This document shows positions 8,206 through 17,281 of a DNA stretch of 64,000 bases, one piece after another. The stretch lies in NCBI GenBank assembly GCA_002412795.1, contig DHVS01000026.1, forward strand, positions 5,385 to 69,384, written 5' to 3'. The stretch comes from a bacterium UBP2_UBA5202. GTDB lineage: Bacteria; Edwardsbacteria; AC1; EtOH8. Numbering within the stretch: the first letter of the stretch is position 1; the number at the start of each line of letters is the position of its first letter. Below the pieces are notes generated by a model. It did no database searches. It had not been told where the DNA came from and saw nothing but the letters and a program-made list of their open reading frames with translations. The position numbers and the translations under genes were made by a program.

Positions 8206-9258
8206 TTAATTTCCCTTCCCCGGCTCCCCGGTTATCTTGTACATCCCGCCCTCTTTCTTCTCTATCTTAAATCCCTGTTTCAGCAAGGCGTCGCAGGCAG
8301 CCAGGCGCACGTAATCGTCCTCGTCATCCAGGGCCTTCTTCAGGGACTTCACCGCCTTCTTGTCGTTCCATCCGTCCAGGCCACGGGCGGCGCAGGCCCG
8401 GATCTCGAAATCATCGTCCTTCAGCGATTTCAGCAGGTGCTTGAAAACCTGTTCCTGGCGGATGGGGGCGATGACCTTCAGGAGATTGATCTTAACTATC
8501 CGGGCCTTGGATCTTTTGTGAACCATCAGGCTGTCTATATGCAGGGCCAGGGAGTCCGGGGAATAGTTCTGCAGATTCTGGAAGGCCAGCGAGGAAAGGT
8601 TGGAGTCTCCCAATATTTTGATCAGGACCGGCTCAGCCGGATAATAGACCGTTCCCAAAAGTTCCGACAATGCGCTTTCCCGGATCCCTGCCGGCTCCTG
8701 TTGCAGCAGGGCCGCCCATTTGGCTGGGCGCTGTTTTGGCTTGGTTTTTTTGGCATCACTGTATCCGGCGATGGCCTTGGCATAAGCAGGCAGGGTGGTA
8801 TCGGACAGGACCACCGCCCCCTGTTTCCCGCCGAAAAGGCTGTAACAGCTTTTGGGGCTGATCTTGTTCTTGGATAGATAGCTGGGGGACGCCGTGCCTG
8901 GCGACAAGAAGAACAACGCCTTTTGGCCATCGGATAGAATCCGCTTGGCGCTCTTGTACTCGTCGGTCTGCAGGATGTAAATGGCCCTGTCTCTGGCCTT
9001 GGGATTTAACGGGCCTTTTAGGGCCTGTTCCCATTCTACCTGGTAAAGGTAATCGCTGGTGATCACGCTGTCCCGGGACTTGGCGTTGACCTTGGCCGCT
9101 ATCGGCTGGATCTCTTTGACTGTGCCGTAAACGATGACCCGGGCCCGGTCGATTTTCTCGCCCAGCAGGTACTCCTGGTTCAGCGCGGCATCGACGGAGG
9201 AAAATAGCCAGAAGAAAATCGTTGCGATAAGTATAATTTGGTATTTGGGATTCGGCAT
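8206..9258 (-). CDS. Exported HEAT-repeat protein
   Basis: About 350 residues. The start is uncertain: the ATG at 9256-9258 puts a signal peptide (IILIATIFFWLFSSVDA) at the very N-terminus, whereas ATGs at 9277-9279 and 9304-9306 would prepend residues read from low-complexity AT repeats. The region after the signal (REKIDRARVIVYGTVKEI-like strand pattern, to about residue 120) looks like a small beta domain. The C-terminal half has HEAT/PBS-lyase type repeats, such as LLKSLKDDDFEIRACAARGL and LKKALDDEDDYVRLAACDAL. HEAT proteins are scaffolds, and the partner is unknown. It follows a lolC/E-type gene. Confidence 0.75.
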   Translation of the reverse strand: MPNPKYQIILIATIFFWLFSSVDAALNQEYLLGEKIDRARVIVYGTVKEIQPIAAKVNAKSRDSVITSDYLYQVEWEQALKGPLNPKARDRAIYILQTDEYKSAKRILSDGQKALFFLSPGTASPSYLSKNKISPKSCYSLFGGKQGAVVLSDTTLPAYAKAIAGYSDAKKTKPKQRPAKWAALLQQEPAGIRESALSELLGTVYYPAEPVLIKILGDSNLSSLAFQNLQNYSPDSLALHIDSLMVHKRSKARIVKINLLKVIAPIRQEQVFKHLLKSLKDDDFEIRACAARGLDGWNDKKAVKSLKKALDDEDDYVRLAACDALLKQGFKIEKKEGGMYKITGEPGKGN

Positions 9259-9350
9259 TTTAATATTTGATATTTGCATTTTGCATTCTTGCTCTGAGTC
9301 CGCCACATTGGATTGAATGGATTCCTCTTAACATTTGTTTTCTGCTTTTT

Positions 9351-9371
9351 ACCCTGAGCTTGTCGAAGGGT
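9351..9371. repeat. Short palindromic interspersed repeat (core GAGCTTGTCGA)
   Basis: ACCCT and AGGGT arms flank the core GAGCTTGTCGA between two genes. The same core with different arms recurs twice inside korA near 52.7 kb. Confidence 0.6.
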
Positions 9372-9387
9372 TGATTTTTTATTTGTA

Positions 9388-10617
9388 TCATTCGTACCGT
9401 ATCGCCTCTATCGGCTCCAGCCGCGAAGCCTTCCAAGCCGGGTACAATGCCGCCAGGAAAGTTATCAGTATGGTGGAAACCGAGACCAGGACAAAGTCCC
9501 CGGCCTGCATCTGCACCGGCAGTTTGTTGATGAAATAAACGTCGGCCGGAAGGTTCACGAACTGGTATCTTGCCAAAAGCAGGCACAGCGCATACCCCAG
9601 CCCCATGCCCAGGACAGTGCCGATCCCGCCCACCAGCAGCCCCTGGAACATGAAGATCTTCATGATGCTTTTGGAGGTGGCTCCCATGGATTTGAGGATC
9701 CCGATCTCCCGGGTCTTCTCGATCACCGTCATGATCAGGCTGCTGATTATGTTCAGGGCCGCCACGATGATGATCAGGGCCAGGATCAGGAACATGGCAG
9801 TTTTCTCTAGCTTCAGGGCCGAGAACAGGCTCCAGTTCAGGTGGATCCAGTCGTTGAAACGGTATTGGGGACCCAGCAGTGCGGTGATCTTCTTGCCGGC
9901 CTCCGGGGCCTGATAGATGTCCTTGATCCTGACCTCGATCCCGGTGACCGCCGGTCCCATCTCCAGAAAACTCTGGGCCTGGTCCAGCCCGATGTACCCC
10001 AGGGTGGAGTTGTACTCGTACATCCCGGCGTCAAAGATGCCGGTCAAGATGAAGCGCCTGGTCTTGGGGATCAGCCCGAAGGGCGTGGCCTTCATGGACT
10101 GGGACGATGTTACTGTCAGGGTGTCGCCCAGATAGGCCCCCAGCCGGTCGGCCAGGTCCAGCCCCAGGATGATCCCCGGCAGTCCGGTGGACATGGTGTC
10201 AAACTTCAGTTCCCCGGCCACCATATTCCGGGAAATGTCGGTGACCCCGTGCTCCAGCTCCGGGTCCACCCCCCGCAGCACCAGCCCGTCCACCTTGTCC
10301 TTCTTGGCCACCATGCACTTGGTGTAGATGAAGGGAGAACTGCTTATCACATCTGGCAGGGCGTTGATCTTCGGCACCAGTTCCCGGTATCCGATGATGG
10401 GCTGGTTCTGGTATTTCAGCACTATCACATGGGCAGTGGTGCCCAGGATCTTGTTGCGCAGTTCGGTCTGGGCCCCGTTCATCACCGAAAGCACCGTCAG
10501 CAGGGCGGCCACGCCCACCGTCACCCCGGCGAACGACAACACGCTCATCACCGAGATGAACCCGGTCCGCCGTTTGGCCTTGAAATATCTTTTGGCTATG
10601 AAAAGTTCGTAGGACAT
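9388..10617 (-). CDS. LolC/LolE-family lipoprotein-release ABC permease
   Basis: A 409-residue inner-membrane protein with the MacB/LolCE topology. It has one N-terminal helix (SVLSFAGVTVGVAALLTVLS), a periplasmic domain of about 200 residues (residues 45-270), and three C-terminal FtsX helices including the signature EKTREIGILKSMGATSKSI. LolCE with the ATPase LolD extracts lipoproteins from the inner membrane for transfer to LolA. The N-terminal MSYELFIAKRYFKAKRRTGFI matches the family start. lolD is not next to it here; it lies directly downstream of lysS. Assignment as LolC, LolE or a fused single-permease LolF is not possible from sequence alone. Confidence 0.88.
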   Translation of the reverse strand: MSYELFIAKRYFKAKRRTGFISVMSVLSFAGVTVGVAALLTVLSVMNGAQTELRNKILGTTAHVIVLKYQNQPIIGYRELVPKINALPDVISSSPFIYTKCMVAKKDKVDGLVLRGVDPELEHGVTDISRNMVAGELKFDTMSTGLPGIILGLDLADRLGAYLGDTLTVTSSQSMKATPFGLIPKTRRFILTGIFDAGMYEYNSTLGYIGLDQAQSFLEMGPAVTGIEVRIKDIYQAPEAGKKITALLGPQYRFNDWIHLNWSLFSALKLEKTAMFLILALIIIVAALNIISSLIMTVIEKTREIGILKSMGATSKSIMKIFMFQGLLVGGIGTVLGMGLGYALCLLLARYQFVNLPADVYFINKLPVQMQAGDFVLVSVSTILITFLAALYPAWKASRLEPIEAIRYE

Positions 10618-10681
10618 TTATCAATTCACAATTTTCAATTTACAATTTGGAAATTCCGAATCGTAAATCGTAAATAGTTGG

Positions 10682-12154
10682 TTATTCAGGTTTCATGGTC
10701 GGGAAGAACACCACCTCGCGCACCGTCTCCGAGTTGCTGACGATGGCAAAGAACCGGTCTATCCCCACCCCGAACCCGCCGCAGGGCGGCATGCCGTGCT
10801 CCAGGGCCTCCAAGAAGTCGGCGTCGTACATCTGGGCCTCAGCGTCGCCCTTTTCCCTAAGCTTGGCCTGCTCTTCGAACCGTGATCTTTGATCCAGCGG
10901 GTCGTTGAGCTCGGAGAAGGCGTTGCCGATCTCGGCCCCGGCGAAGATGGGCTGGAAGCGCTGGGTGTAATTTGGCCGGTCGGCATGTTTCTTGGCCAAA
11001 GGCGAGATGTCCAGCGGATGGTCTATCAGAAAGCAGGGCTGGACCAGGCCGGGCCGGATCATCTTCTTGTAGAGCTGGTCTATCAGCCGGCCCCGGCCCA
11101 GCTTGGGATCGGGCTTGATGCCGTGTTTTTCCAGTTCTGGTTTCAAAGATTCGGCGGTGGGAAATTTGTCCAGGTCTATCCCGGCCTTGTCTATCAGCAG
11201 CTGACGGTAGTCGTAGCGGGGCCAGGGACGGTTGAAATTCAGGATCTGGTCCTGGTACTTTATCTCCATCGTTCCGAAGGTCTCTTTTATGATGTGGCAG
11301 TACATCTCCTCGGTGAAGTCCATCAGCGTCTGGTAATCCACGTAAGCCCAATAAAATTCCATTAAGGTGAACTCCTGCAGGTGCTGGGTGCTCATCCCCT
11401 CGTTGCGGAACACCCGCCCGATCTCGTAGACCTTCTCGTATCCGCCCACGATCAGGCGCTTCAGGTGCAGTTCCAGTGAGATCCGCAGGAAAAGGTCCAG
11501 GTCCAAAGTATTGTGATGGGTGACGAACGGCTGGGCGTCGGCCCCGCCGGGAACCAGCTCCATCACCGGGGTCTCCACCTCCATGAAGCCCTTGGAATCA
11601 AGAAAATCGCGAAGGGATCTGACAAACTTGGTCCTTTTGACGAACAGCTCCTTGACCTCGGGGTTGGCGATCAGGTCCAGGTAGCGTTTGCGGAACCGGG
11701 TGTCCACGTTCTGCAGGCCGTGGTATTTTTCCGGCAGGGGTAGCAGCGACTTGGAGAGCAGGGTCAGCTTCTGGGCCTGGACGGTGAACTCGCCCGTGTG
11801 GGTCTTGAACACCGGGCCCTGGACGCCCACGAAATCGCCGATGTCATACAGCTTGAAGGCCTGGTAGGCCTCGGGCCCCACTATGTCCAGCTTGGCGTAG
11901 CACTGGATCTTTCCGCTGGGATCGGACAGCTGGAAGAACGAGGCCTTGCCGTGCCCCCGCACCGCGGTGATCCGCCCGGCGATGTCCACCATTTCCTGGG
12001 AAACGATGAATTGCTCGGCGTCCTTTAGTATCTGGACGGCGGTATGAGTGGCCTGGTATTTGGCGGGATAGGGGTTGATCCCCAGTTTGCGGAGTTCTTC
12101 CAGCTTGTGAAGCCGCTCGGCCCGCTCCGGCACCTGTTCAAAATGTTCGGACAT
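10682..12154 (-). CDS. lysS: Lysyl-tRNA synthetase, class II
   Basis: A 490-residue enzyme that charges tRNA-Lys. The N-terminal OB-fold anticodon-binding domain spans residues about 55-160 (VDIAGRITAVRGHGKASFF). The class II catalytic core follows: motif 2 FRNEGMSTQHLQEFTLMEFY and motif 3 GFGVGIDRF near the C-terminus. AAGGAAAA precedes the ATG. It is 37 bp downstream of an ASCH-domain gene and probably cotranscribed with it. Confidence 0.97.
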   Translation of the reverse strand: MSEHFEQVPERAERLHKLEELRKLGINPYPAKYQATHTAVQILKDAEQFIVSQEMVDIAGRITAVRGHGKASFFQLSDPSGKIQCYAKLDIVGPEAYQAFKLYDIGDFVGVQGPVFKTHTGEFTVQAQKLTLLSKSLLPLPEKYHGLQNVDTRFRKRYLDLIANPEVKELFVKRTKFVRSLRDFLDSKGFMEVETPVMELVPGGADAQPFVTHHNTLDLDLFLRISLELHLKRLIVGGYEKVYEIGRVFRNEGMSTQHLQEFTLMEFYWAYVDYQTLMDFTEEMYCHIIKETFGTMEIKYQDQILNFNRPWPRYDYRQLLIDKAGIDLDKFPTAESLKPELEKHGIKPDPKLGRGRLIDQLYKKMIRPGLVQPCFLIDHPLDISPLAKKHADRPNYTQRFQPIFAGAEIGNAFSELNDPLDQRSRFEEQAKLREKGDAEAQMYDADFLEALEHGMPPCGGFGVGIDRFFAIVSNSETVREVVFFPTMKPE

Positions 12155-12191
12155 GTATGTTTTCCTTTTATGATTGCTTTTGGGTGTCTTT

Positions 12192-12536
12192 TTACTTGAT
12201 CAACTCTATCCTGATCCCCAATGCCCCGTACTTTTCTTCCTGTTCCCGGGTATATGTCTTATAAGTGTTTTCCAACATCCATTCCATAGTTTTCCCGCTG
12301 CAGCCCAATTGGTGAAAAGGAACATTCTGGTAAAGACTTTTAAAATCCTTGTAATGCAGCAGCTCCAGCACCATTACCTTCAAAATTTCCCTGCCTTCCG
12401 GCAGTTTGTGGAAAATTATCGTATCACCGCTCTTTACCTTTTGCCGTTTTTCGTCATTCAAACGAATCTCTATGACTTTACTGCCAGACTTCAGCGTCTC
12501 AAAAGGCTCTGGCAGCAGATGCATTTGATGTTCCAT
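12192..12536 (-). CDS. ASCH-domain protein (putative RNA-binding)
   Basis: A 114-residue protein. HLLPEPFETLKSGSKVIEIR with the downstream strand VKSGDTIIFHKL is the ASCH/PUA-like pattern, in which the K-S-G-x-K loop and E-x-R are conserved. ASCH domains fold like PUA and are thought to bind RNA, and some have esterase or deaminating-type activities. The ATG at 12534-12536 (MEHQMHL) is the start. The longer open frame up to 12719 is just translation of an interspersed repeat. It lies upstream of lysS in the same orientation. Confidence 0.8.
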   Translation of the reverse strand: MEHQMHLLPEPFETLKSGSKVIEIRLNDEKRQKVKSGDTIIFHKLPEGREILKVMVLELLHYKDFKSLYQNVPFHQLGCSGKTMEWMLENTYKTYTREQEEKYGALGIRIELIK

Positions 12537-12591
12537 TGAAAACCACCTTGCTGAGTTTAACGATTGCTTCTGGCTGCGCGGTCCTTGTTTT

Positions 12592-12713
12592 GACCTAACC
12601 CCTGCCCACTTTCGTTTGCATAAATAATTTGCTTTACTCAGTGCAGGCTCTTCCCCGCAAGGGAAGGGATCATTGTTCCCCCTCCTCATGGGAGGGGGAT
12701 ATAGGGGGCGGTC
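12592..12713. repeat. Interspersed repeat, copy A (partner at 28602-28734)
   Basis: This 122-bp unit begins GACCTAACCCCTGCCC and ends with a G-rich hairpin (CCCCCTCCTCATGGGAGGGGG) followed by ATATAGGGGGCGGTC. Copy B has the same ends with an unrelated-looking, slightly longer middle. It sits between two minus-strand genes. Confidence 0.8.
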
Positions 12714-12775
12714 CAACAAAAAACACCGGACTTAAACTTATGTTCGGTGTCTTTCAGCCTACCTTTCACTATACC

Positions 12776-13231
12776 TCAGTATCCAGGCAAACCTTCGACC
12801 CCGGTTATCCTCCACTTGTCCCGGTGCTTGAACTTGACCGCCAATACCTGGGGATTGCCGAACGATCCCAGCAAAAACCCCTGTTCCCCGCCCCGGGAGA
12901 CAATTACAATCACCCTGATGGTGTCCACCGCCGTGTCGCCCTGGACCAGCACCTTCTGGTCGTCCATCACCACTTTTACTTTTTCAAACTCCATAAAGAA
13001 CAGCGCCAGCGCGGTGTCGGCCTTGGCTTTGGTCATGGCGCCCTGGCTGAACTCCTCGTCTATGTTGGACATGATGAAGGCCCGGTCCTTTTTAAGGAAC
13101 GACTTGACCGTCCGCTCCATGGCGGACTTGATCCTGGCCTGCGGGCTGAAGAAACTATTGTAGACCGTCAATCCCGTCACAACCAGCAGGACAGCAGCCA
13201 GCGCCAGGATTATTTTGTTTTTTAGTGCCAT
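12776..13231 (-). CDS. Membrane-anchored small protein, NTF2/SnoaL-like
   Basis: A 151-residue protein with an N-terminal membrane anchor (IILALAAVLLVVTGLTVYN). A globular part follows with helices (IKSAMERTVKSFLKKDRAFI, with an FSQGAM segment after it) and then long strands (VLVQGDTAVDTIRVIVIVS, WRITGVEGLPGY). This helix-then-sheet order with a terminal WRITGV strand is typical of NTF2-like domains such as DUF4440. No catalytic residues are recognised. It may share a transcript with the downstream ASCH and lysS genes across the repeat. Confidence 0.6.
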   Translation of the reverse strand: MALKNKIILALAAVLLVVTGLTVYNSFFSPQARIKSAMERTVKSFLKKDRAFIMSNIDEEFSQGAMTKAKADTALALFFMEFEKVKVVMDDQKVLVQGDTAVDTIRVIVIVSRGGEQGFLLGSFGNPQVLAVKFKHRDKWRITGVEGLPGY

Positions 13232-13393
13232 TAGTTTTCAGATATTTTTTATTTACCACAGAAAGCATGCCCTGAGCTACCAGACTGAGCCAGCCGAGGT
13301 CCGGGTCGAACGGGCACAAAATACTCAAAACCTATTTAAAATCGATTCGTGCTATTTAGTGTTTTTCGTGGGCAAGTAAGGAGTAAAACCTTG

Positions 13394-15898
13394 TCAGGCC
13401 AGTCTGGCCGCTATCTTGCCCAAAAACTCCTCCGCCATCTTCTCCGCCTGTTCCGGACTGTCAGCTTCGGCGTTGACATGGAACAGCTCCCGGTAGGGGT
13501 CCGGTATCACCTGCACCCAGTCGCGGCCAAAGAATAGCTTCAGCCCGTCTATCATCTCCCGTTCCTGGTGCGCTTTGGTGTCCTCTATCAGCGCCCTCAG
13601 CACCTCGCCCTTCTTGCTCCAGGGGCAGGCGATGTTCTTCCTGGCCAAAAAGCTTTGGGGGATCTCGGAAGAAAGGTCTTCTATCTTTGCCTGGGAAAGG
13701 GCCATCATCTCCAGGATCTTGCAGACGGTCAGCATGGCGTCGAAGGCCGGCTGGAACTCGGGGAAGATGAAGCCCGCCCGGCGGCTGGCGATGAATCCGA
13801 CCTCTTCCCCGGAGGCCATCTCCATCAGCGACCGGTTGTCTATCCGGCTGCGCAGCACCTTGACCCCGTATTTTTCAGCCAGCTCATCCACCACCCGGGA
13901 GGCGGTCACCGGCACCGCGATGGATCTGATGGCCCGGCCCTTCATCACCAAAAGTGAGACTGCCAGCAGGGATTCGTCCCCGCTTAGTATCCGGCCCCGG
14001 CCGTCCACCAGGAACACCCGCTCGGCCCCGCTGTCCAGCAGAAAACCGATGTCGGCCTTGAGCGATTTGACCGCCTCGGCCAGCCCGCCCTGGGACCTCT
14101 CGAAATCCTCCTTGGTCTTGGTGATCTTGGCCGGGTTCAGCTGGGCGTTAAGGGCCACCACCTCCAGGCCCAGTTCGCCCAGGATGGAGGGGAAGATGGT
14201 GGCCGCCGCCCCGCAGGCATAGTCTATCACTATCTTGAAGCCGGCCGTTTTGATGGCCTGGGTGTTGATGTAGGAAAGCAGTCCCTCCCGGTAGCTCTCG
14301 ATGGTCCGCTCGGGAAATTCCAGCAGCCCGGTGTCGTCGGGTTCGGCCCGCTTGAAATCCTCGCGCAGGAACAGCCTCTCCAGGCTTTTGACCTTGGAGG
14401 GCGGCAGGTCCTTGCCGTCCCCGTCAAAGAATATGATGTCCACGAATTTGGAGTCGAAGGGTGATTTGCGGGCGTGGATGCCGCCCATCTCCTTGCCCGA
14501 TTTCAGCTGGTAGCGCAGCAGGGGAATGGGCATGGACCTCAGGTCCTCGGCGTTGACCCCGGAGGAAAGCAGTCCGGCCAGCAGGGCCCGGTTGATCATC
14601 CGGCTGGCGGGGTGCCCGTCCCGGCTGGTGGCCACCAGCGCCCCCTGGCCCAAAAGGGCCCCGTAGGCCGCCCCCAGCTTGGCCGCAAACTCCGGCGTCA
14701 TCTCGGTGTTGGCCAGCCCGGTCACCCGCGGCCCGGCAAAGAATTCCTTCAGCCAGCGGTCGCCCCAGATCAGGCTGGAGGTCAGGATGGAATCTTCGTC
14801 CACCACCTTGCCCGGCCAGATCTTGATGTTCTCCAGCACCTGGGCCCGGGCGCCTATCTGCACCTGGCTGCTGATGATGGCGTTCTGTTCTATTCCCGCG
14901 CCCTCGGAGATCCTTACCCCGTCGCAGATGATGGCCCCGTCCACCCTGGCGCTGTCCCCGATGGCGCTGTCCGCCCAGACGATGGAGTGTTCGATGAAGG
15001 CGTTCCGGCCGATCCGGCAGTTGTCGCCGATCACCACATCGTGGAGATGGGTGCCTTCGCCTACTTTGACGTTCTTTCCCAGGATCACGGCCCCGGAAAG
15101 ATTGGTGTTCCTGGCCTGGATGCTGGAGTCCTTGCCCACCCAAATGTCCTTGCCGATCAGGTTCAGCCTGTCCCCGTCCACGTCCACCTTGACATTGCCC
15201 TTAAGCGCATCCCAGTGGGCCTGGCGGTATTCCGCGATGTTGCCCACGTCCCGCCAGTAACCCGAGGCCACGTGGCCGTACAGCGGCAGGTTCTTCTGTA
15301 AAAGCGACGGGAACAGGTTCTGGGAGAAATCGAATTCCTTAGCCTTTGGAATCAGGTCAAAGATCTCCGGCTGGAATACGTAGATCCCGGTGTTGATGGT
15401 GTCGGAGAAGACCTGGCCCCAGGTGGGCTTTTCCAAAAAGCGCACGATCCGCCCGTCCGGCTCGGTGATCACGATCCCGTATTCCAGCGGATTCTGGACC
15501 CGGGTCAGGGTGATGGTGGCCAGGGCCCTTTTGTCGGAATGAGTCTTGATTATCTCGGTCAGGTCAAAATCGGTCAGCAGGTCGCCGGAGATCACTATGA
15601 ACGGCTCTTTCAGCAGGTCCCGGGCCATGCCCACCGCCCCGGCCGTTCCGTAGTCGGCGTCGGGCCTCAGGTATTCTATCTTCACCCCGTAACCGGACCC
15701 GTCCCCGAAATAACCGGAGATGGCCTGGGCCTGGTGGAACAGCAGCACCACCATCTCGGTGATGCCGTGTCCGGCCAAAAGCCGGATGATGTGCTGCATC
15801 ATCGGGCGGTTGACCATCGGCACCATGGGCTTGGGCAGGGTGCAGGTCAGGGGGCGCAGCCGCGTCCCGAAACCTCCGGCCATTATCACCGCTTTCAT
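13394..15898 (-). CDS. Mannose-1-phosphate guanylyltransferase-like protein fused to a degenerate phosphomannomutase domain
   Basis: An 834-residue fusion. Residues 1-230 are a nucleotidyltransferase with the intact GGFGTRLRPLT loop. Residues about 245-350 form a left-handed beta-helix of hexapeptide repeats (LSGAVILGKNVKVGEGTHLH). Residues about 375-834 are a phosphohexomutase fold. In the mutase part the phosphoserine loop is replaced by GGIHARKSPFD (residues 472-482), and the metal loop usually DGDGDR reads DSGAER (622-627), so mutase activity is doubtful. The start at 15896-15898 is set by AGGAGC upstream. An in-frame extension to 16693 overlaps the neighbouring gene and is not coding. 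It probably supplies GDP-mannose or another NDP-sugar for surface glycans, together with the next gene. Confidence 0.88.
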   Translation of the reverse strand: MKAVIMAGGFGTRLRPLTCTLPKPMVPMVNRPMMQHIIRLLAGHGITEMVVLLFHQAQAISGYFGDGSGYGVKIEYLRPDADYGTAGAVGMARDLLKEPFIVISGDLLTDFDLTEIIKTHSDKRALATITLTRVQNPLEYGIVITEPDGRIVRFLEKPTWGQVFSDTINTGIYVFQPEIFDLIPKAKEFDFSQNLFPSLLQKNLPLYGHVASGYWRDVGNIAEYRQAHWDALKGNVKVDVDGDRLNLIGKDIWVGKDSSIQARNTNLSGAVILGKNVKVGEGTHLHDVVIGDNCRIGRNAFIEHSIVWADSAIGDSARVDGAIICDGVRISEGAGIEQNAIISSQVQIGARAQVLENIKIWPGKVVDEDSILTSSLIWGDRWLKEFFAGPRVTGLANTEMTPEFAAKLGAAYGALLGQGALVATSRDGHPASRMINRALLAGLLSSGVNAEDLRSMPIPLLRYQLKSGKEMGGIHARKSPFDSKFVDIIFFDGDGKDLPPSKVKSLERLFLREDFKRAEPDDTGLLEFPERTIESYREGLLSYINTQAIKTAGFKIVIDYACGAAATIFPSILGELGLEVVALNAQLNPAKITKTKEDFERSQGGLAEAVKSLKADIGFLLDSGAERVFLVDGRGRILSGDESLLAVSLLVMKGRAIRSIAVPVTASRVVDELAEKYGVKVLRSRIDNRSLMEMASGEEVGFIASRRAGFIFPEFQPAFDAMLTVCKILEMMALSQAKIEDLSSEIPQSFLARKNIACPWSKKGEVLRALIEDTKAHQEREMIDGLKLFFGRDWVQVIPDPYRELFHVNAEADSPEQAEKMAEEFLGKIAARLA

Positions 15899-15909
15899 TT
15901 GCTTTGCTC

Positions 15910-17148
15910 CTATGATGATTTGTCCCGGTCGGGTTTGGATTCGGTGAATATTTTTCCCAGCAATTTTTCCTGCGCCGTGTCCAGTTGCTGCCCCCGGCGG
16001 TTCATGACTATCCGGACGGTGGCCAGGGCCTTGTCCAGTTGGTGTTCCCAGTGCTTTTCGCTGCACCCCCAGCTGAAGGGCGGCAGGTATTTCTTGACCG
16101 GGCCGCCGAAGACGTTGCAGGCCGTTCCGATCACCGCCCCGGTATTGATCAGGGTGCCGATGGCGGTCTTGCTGTGGTCGCCGATGAAGCAGCCGGCCTT
16201 GATCTGCTTTGAATCCACGTACTTCCCGTCGGCCCAGAGCGTGATGCTGCCGTAATTGTTCTTGAGGTCGGAGTTGCAGGTCTGGGCCCCCAGGTTGACC
16301 CAGGACCCCAGATAGGCGTGGCCCAGAAAGCCGTCGTGGTGTTTGTTGCTGTAGTGCATGATTACGGATTCCTCCAGTTCGCCCGCGATCTTGCAGTGGT
16401 GGCCGATGGACACCCCGGGCCGGAGCCTGGCCCCGTCGATCACCGACTCCGGGCCGATGTAGCAGGGCCCCTGGAGGTACGAAGGCGGAGCGATCCTGGC
16501 CTTCTGGTCGATGATGATCGGCCCCAGCGTCGTATCCAGCACCACCCCCGGCAGGATCTGGGCACCCTTGCCGATCTTGACATCCTTGCGCTTGCCGATC
16601 AGGTGGACGCCCTTGGCCAGCTTGACCCCGCCGTCCTTGGAAAGATCGAAGTCTTCCGTTATGGCTAGGCTGTTGTAATTGACCAATTGCCACAGGTGGT
16701 TGAATATCTCGTCCTTGGTTTCAAAGCTCCGCATTTTTTTGGCCAGGGAATTTATGAAGGCCGACGTGGGCTGGTTCTTCTTTACCAGGTCCAGCAGATT
16801 TTTATCATATATCTTAAAGGCCACGATCGACTGGCCGCTGAGGAATACTGTATCCGTCTCGGCTTTGTTCAGCCAGTTCACGGTCCGGGCTGTAATCCGG
16901 GCCCGGCCGTTGATCAGGAGCAGGGGAAGCCCGGCCTGGGCTATCTCCTGGCCTTCCAGCCCGGCGGCCTTTAAGACCTCCTGTCTCTCGGGCAATACCC
17001 AGTAAAAAGCCTTCTTGGCGCCCAGCCTCAGGAGGGATGAATGCCTCAGGCAATAGCCTCCCAAAAGCAGACCCCAGACAGGCCGCAGACAGGTCAGGGG
17101 ATAGAGGCCTTTATAGCCCTCGTTCTCGAAAAAAGCTATTTGTTTCAT
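15910..17148 (-). CDS. GlmU-family putative sugar nucleotidyltransferase with left-handed beta-helix
   Basis: A 412-residue protein. Its N-terminal part (FFENEGYKGLYPLTCLRPVW) matches the GlmU-like family found in Bacteroidetes and candidate phyla, which lacks the standard GGxGTR loop. From about residue 170 hexapeptide repeats form an acyltransferase-type beta-helix (RPGVSIGHHCKIAGELEES, AYLGSWVNLGAQTCNSDLKN, GCFIGDHSKTAIGTLINTGA). Members are predicted to combine uridylyl- and acetyltransferase steps toward UDP-GlcNAc. It is 11 bp upstream of the guanylyltransferase fusion and likely cotranscribed. Its own promoter is at 17195-17224. Confidence 0.8.
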   Translation of the reverse strand: MKQIAFFENEGYKGLYPLTCLRPVWGLLLGGYCLRHSSLLRLGAKKAFYWVLPERQEVLKAAGLEGQEIAQAGLPLLLINGRARITARTVNWLNKAETDTVFLSGQSIVAFKIYDKNLLDLVKKNQPTSAFINSLAKKMRSFETKDEIFNHLWQLVNYNSLAITEDFDLSKDGGVKLAKGVHLIGKRKDVKIGKGAQILPGVVLDTTLGPIIIDQKARIAPPSYLQGPCYIGPESVIDGARLRPGVSIGHHCKIAGELEESVIMHYSNKHHDGFLGHAYLGSWVNLGAQTCNSDLKNNYGSITLWADGKYVDSKQIKAGCFIGDHSKTAIGTLINTGAVIGTACNVFGGPVKKYLPPFSWGCSEKHWEHQLDKALATVRIVMNRRGQQLDTAQEKLLGKIFTESKPDRDKSS

Positions 17149-17194
17149 CGGCGGAAACCCTGTAAATTGTTGGAATTACCCTTTATAACCTTTA

Positions 17195-17224
17195 ATGATA
17201 CCGCAAAAACAGTGCGCTTGTCAA
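17195..17224 (-). promoter_or_regulatory. Promoter for the GlmU-like/guanylyltransferase operon
   Basis: On the minus strand TTGACA (17219-17224) and TATCAT (17195-17200) are separated by 18 bp, about 45 bp before the start codon at 17148. The -35 box lies inside the 58-bp direct repeat and the -10 box lies just outside it. Confidence 0.7.
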
Positions 17225-17259
17225 ACAAAAAAGCGGCGCTTACCTTTGTAAGCGCCGCT
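17202..17259. repeat. 58-bp perfect direct repeat, copy 1: terminator plus -35 box
   Basis: It is identical to 17868-17925. Each copy holds a 12-bp-stem hairpin (AGCGGCGCTTAC / GTAAGCGCCGCT) followed on the minus strand by TTTTTTG, so it is a Rho-independent terminator for minus-strand genes, and then TTGACA. This copy ends the transcript of the AT-rich gene at 17282-17821. Confidence 0.92.
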
Positions 17260-17281
17260 CACCGTTTAATTTCTTGTTTGG

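Noticed and set aside
12537..12719. N-terminal extension of the ASCH protein
   Set aside because: The extra 61 residues are encoded by the interspersed repeat and have no protein-like pattern.
15899..16693. In-frame upstream extension giving a 1099-residue protein from 13394 to 16693
   Set aside because: It overlaps the GlmU-like gene in another frame, the translated residues are Arg/Gly/Gln-rich without similarity, and a ribosome binding site marks the ATG at 15898.
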